Translations under genes and position numbers: made by a program
Notes under the pieces: generated by a model
What the model was told of the DNA's origin: nothing
The model's input: the letters and a program-made list of their open reading frames with translations, nothing else
Databases searched by the model: none
Shown here: one piece after another, positions 60,747 to 64,000 of the stretch
Layout of the letters: each line of letters starts with the position of its first letter
How positions within the stretch are numbered: the stretch's first letter is position 1
Assembly (NCBI GenBank): GCA_023055505.1
Contig: JALIRH010000007.1
Span: 18,035,152-18,099,151 of the forward strand
DNA from: Callipepla californica brunnescens
Lineage: Eukaryota > Chordata > Aves > Galliformes > Odontophoridae
Direction: 5' to 3'
DNA length: 64,000 nucleotides

Positions 60747-62000
60747 ATTCCATGAGAGTTACAGGACTTGTATAATAATAGCCTTATTCTAGAATATTTT
60801 CCTATACGAACTTTATGTTCAGGCTATGGGCTTGTGGAAAAGGTTTTATGTCATATAAGGGACTAATGTTTTTAAATAACAATAGAAGAGTATGTAGATT
60901 CAGATTTAATTTCAAATAGTCATGTTTTGGAGATTATAGATTCAGGCTCCTGATGTTATCAGACCGTATTTTTCATGGGTTTTATTCTTTTTTTAAGTGT
61001 TCATTCAAATTTATTTAGCAGATCCATCTTTGGAGGAGGAAATCCCTATGTTATTAAATTCAAGGACTCAAAGAATGGAAGGTAGAAAAATATGTATAAC
61101 TTGGAAAAAATCTGTTGATTAATACTGAAGGGCTCTCTAACCAATTTAAAATTAAGATTAATCTCAATCCGTATAATACATGGAAAATCATTTAAAAATT
61201 GCAGCCTGAGAAGCTATTTCACTCTTGAAAAGTTCTGCTACACAAGTATGAGTGTATATCTGCACTCTGAATTCTAGATGTATTTAAGACTTATCCTTCA
61301 AATAAATTCTTCTAGTCTTTTTTACATGTGCACCAGTACATTTTTAACGTTTTGTAAGTAGCATCTTTTTTTGTGATACAAGAGTTGTGACATATGAAAT
61401 ACAACACAAAAATCAATCAGATAAACTTTTAGCCACAGAACAAACATGTTAGAGGTTTTATTCATCTATTATTCCTTTTCTTGCAGTATTTCCAAATAAT
61501 TTTTTTTCATCTAATTTCCCTTTTGTCAACATTTTTTTCCCTTTTCCTGCTGCCTAGTTCAGGAGGTGTTCATAGTGTGCTCCCACCTGGGATGCAGCAG
61601 CTCATTTCCCCTGGCAGTGAGAAATACAGAATTTCCACCACTCAGCAAAAGTGCTGTTCCAAAGCCAGTGTCTCATTTGGCCAAGTAATGCAGCTACATT
61701 GCACAGCTCCACAGATGAAGCTAGGCCCAAATGCATCTATTTTGCAAGAGTCCTTTAAACTTGTATGGTAAACTGCACCTAGCTATTCTTTTTCTCATAA
61801 GGGTAGAGGGGTTTGCCAAGCACTTGGCAACCATGTGAAAACCAGGATGAGAAAACTTGTTCCCTATTCTCAGGTGAAAGTATGGGGAAAAAAAAAAGGA
61901 ACATTAAAAAAAAAAAGGACTGAATTGAAAATAAATATTGATGTCTGGTCAAAGACGATACCTCCTAACAGCTAAGGGTTTTACAGTCAGAGGCTGGGAG

Positions 62001-62021
62001 CTCCAATGCACTGCATTGGAG
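62001..62021. repeat. 10-bp inverted repeat with 1-nt centre
   Basis: CTCCAATGCA, C, TGCATTGGAG. The arms are perfect and each contains a CCAAT pentamer, one per strand. Confidence 0.92.
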
Positions 62022-62267
62022 AAGGAGGCTGGATGGTTTGCTGCCAATGCCATGCTATGGTGTGATGGGAAAGGCCTCACCACCAGGCAGCCACCTGCAA
62101 CAGCACCTGAATTACAACTAATAGATTTGTGCAGAGGCTTGCCTACATAAGGCTGCCTAAAATTATTGCTAGTGTTAGATTCTGTGTTTCCAATTATGTG
62201 TAAGTTTTCTCCCACTATAGGTTCTCATGGCTTTCAAGAAAGATTTAAGCATTGGGCTCAATTTTGC

Positions 62268-62296
62268 TTTTTTTTTTTTTTTTTTTTTTTTTTTTT
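62268..62296. repeat. T29 homopolymer
   Basis: Twenty-nine T, the longest homopolymer in the window. I see no element 3' end or gene next to it. Confidence 0.9.
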
Positions 62297-64000
62297 GAAA
62301 GTATTTGGAAATGTAACTTAAACCTCTGCAGCCCTATCTGGTCATTTGGAGACACAATCTTAATCAAAATGAGACACTGAAGTGTGAATATGGATACGAA
62401 TACTGGAAAAGGGGTAAAACAAAAGAAAATGAAATTGTATGCTCCTGTATAAGAAGCGTTTAACCTCAGAGCTCCAAAACCACCAAGGGTCTAGTAACAC
62501 TGGCAAAGTCCAAAGCTCACAGTCCTGCTCCAGCCCTCATCATCCCTACTGTTAGATAACATGAATGTACATAAGGATGACCCAAAGTGAGCTCTCTACT
62601 GCAACCTCAGGGTTCTCCAAAGCACCAGGACTACCTGGGGATTCCCACCCACCTTCAGGGAGTCTCTGAGCAGCACTGGGCTGATCACACCGTGCCGCCA
62701 AACCATCCCATGCTCCTGCAGAAATGTGGGGTGTGGTCCTCAAGGGAGGGATAAGCTCTGCCCAAGGACACAGCCAAGTCTCTATAGCAGGGTTTTCTTT
62801 TGCCTTCACCCATCTGAAGAGATTCCAATGACAAGGGCACGAGCTCAGGAGAGGGCCTGCAGATTTGCATCTGAGTGTAGTGGATACTTACAGTTAGAAA
62901 GACTGAAAGGCATCTTGAAGTTAAATACTGAACTTTTCCTTTATTTCTTTTTTTCCTTCAGATTTCTTCACTGTAATAGTTCTGTGTCAGTAAGGAGTCT
63001 TCTTGAAAGGTTTACTCTCACACAGGTGAATGAATTATTATTATATGAATTATTGCCCCTACACTGCATTTTAAATTAATTATTATCCCTATGACATTCC
63101 TGTACCTAATTAACACAAGGTGAAGCAGGATACAAGTTTGCCAAATAAATTCCACCATTTCTAACATTCAGCAGCCTTATTCTGGGAACACAGAGCAGAT
63201 GAAATCAGGCTATCATTGAGATCAAAGGTACTCTGACAATGAAGAATAAAACAGTGTTCACTGAAACTGGAAAGTACCATGATTTCTGAGCTGAACACCA
63301 TTGCAGAGAAACTGTTAGGACTCAAAAATGGTAGGTTACACACAAGAAAATTATCATCTAACTTCTGACAAAACCATGGAACTTTTGGTATAGCCCAAAA
63401 CATACTCCATATTATAAGCAGGTGTCAAAGTGTCACACTCTCAGTCATCTAACAGAGTCCCATCACTACTCATCAGCCACCTCTGATTACTGGTGAAACA
63501 AATAAATAGGTATTATGTCAGAAGCCAACAAGTTGGCTTGTTTCCCAAAGTTTGTGAAGTTTTCTGTCTCTTAACATCCTCATCTCTAAATTTAGCCTTT
63601 GCACGTGTAATTCTTGGAGGTCAGAAATAATCTGATAGATGTTCAGCTTTCCCCAGATCTTGTCTTCGTGAACTCTTGCAGCAGTGAGCTCCACCAGCTA
63701 AACACAATCAGTACATAGGAACAATTTCATACGTCACTTATAGGCTGCTGCCAGGAAATTCCTCTGTTTTTCCTTCTTTCTATCAGTGAGCTGATCTTGC
63801 TACTGAACAAGGTGATCCACCCAAATCGAGCAGCTGTGGCTTCCTGTGATTCACATGGTGAGGAATGTGCTATTGTGGGGAATTTACGGCCAGGCAGGAG
63901 CAGCCGCATGGCTTCGGAAGGCTGACCTACACCACACGCTGTGGCTTCCCTTACAAAATCTGCAGTAACTTGTAGAACGAGTTTACAGTATGAAAGAGGA

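Larger units (their letters stand above)
56200..64000. other. Intergenic block to right edge, no recognised gene
   Basis: AT-rich sequence with an (AAAT)n microsatellite, two perfect inverted repeats, a G-rich run, long T runs and three short open segments with coding-like composition (56756-56917 minus, 60568-60753 minus, 61558-61767 plus). None can be assigned to a gene. No BMP5-like cystine-knot exon is present. Confidence 0.55.

Noticed and set aside
22050..64000. BMP5 coding exons
   Set aside because: Expected nearby from synteny, but no TGF-beta cystine-knot sequence appears in either strand of the open frames. The gene must start beyond the right edge if present.
1..64000. CRISPR arrays, operons, prokaryotic terminators or ribosome binding sites
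   Set aside because: The window is vertebrate nuclear DNA. The repeats present are LINE, LTR and simple repeats, with no regularly spaced repeat-spacer structure.
1..64000. tRNA, rRNA or snRNA genes
   Set aside because: No A/B box pair with a cloverleaf, and no conserved rRNA or snRNA motif, was noticed by eye. A tRNAscan/Infernal run would settle it.

Overview
The window is vertebrate nuclear DNA, almost certainly from a bird and probably a galliform (chicken-like). Three things point there: many CR1 LINE fragments with the avian 3' tail ending in (ATTCTATG)n, two avian-type ERVL-like LTRs, and a sparse gene layout with one CpG island in AT-rich sequence. Nothing prokaryotic is present.

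One gene can be identified: HMGCLL1 (extramitochondrial, N-myristoylated HMG-CoA lyase-like 1) on the minus strand. The CpG-island promoter is at about 21.1-21.75 kb. Coding exon 1 (21308-21412, 35 codons) starts with a myristoylation-type MGTVPS sequence and ends at a CAG|GTACCG donor. Exon 2 (906-983, 26 codons) carries the lyase signature IKIVEVGPRDGLQNEK with the catalytic Arg-Asp pair. Intron 1 between them is about 20.3 kb. The rest of the gene lies beyond the left edge.

Region by region: 1-905 is intron 2. 984-21307 is intron 1, with a 576-bp solo LTR bounded by a perfect 5-bp target-site duplication and six or seven CR1 pieces, all in the gene's own orientation. 21.1-21.75 kb is the CpG island. 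21.75-64 kb has no recognisable host exon. It holds a diverged LTR (about 28.0-28.5 kb), a head-to-head pair of CR1 elements (38.7-40.7 kb), a 5'-region CR1 relic with esterase-like and endonuclease-like segments (55.5-56.2 kb), simple repeats, long A/T runs and several perfect palindromes. In human the gene upstream of HMGCLL1, in the same orientation, is BMP5. If synteny holds, this 42 kb is the 3' flank of BMP5, known in mouse to carry distal enhancers. No BMP5 exon is visible.

I found no undescribed system that I can defend. The more curious items are a three-armed palindrome near 48.16 kb, a 27-nt hairpin at 58.05 kb, a G-quadruplex candidate at 59.33 kb, the inverted CR1 pair, the CR1 strand bias in intron 1, and a few small open segments with coding-like composition.
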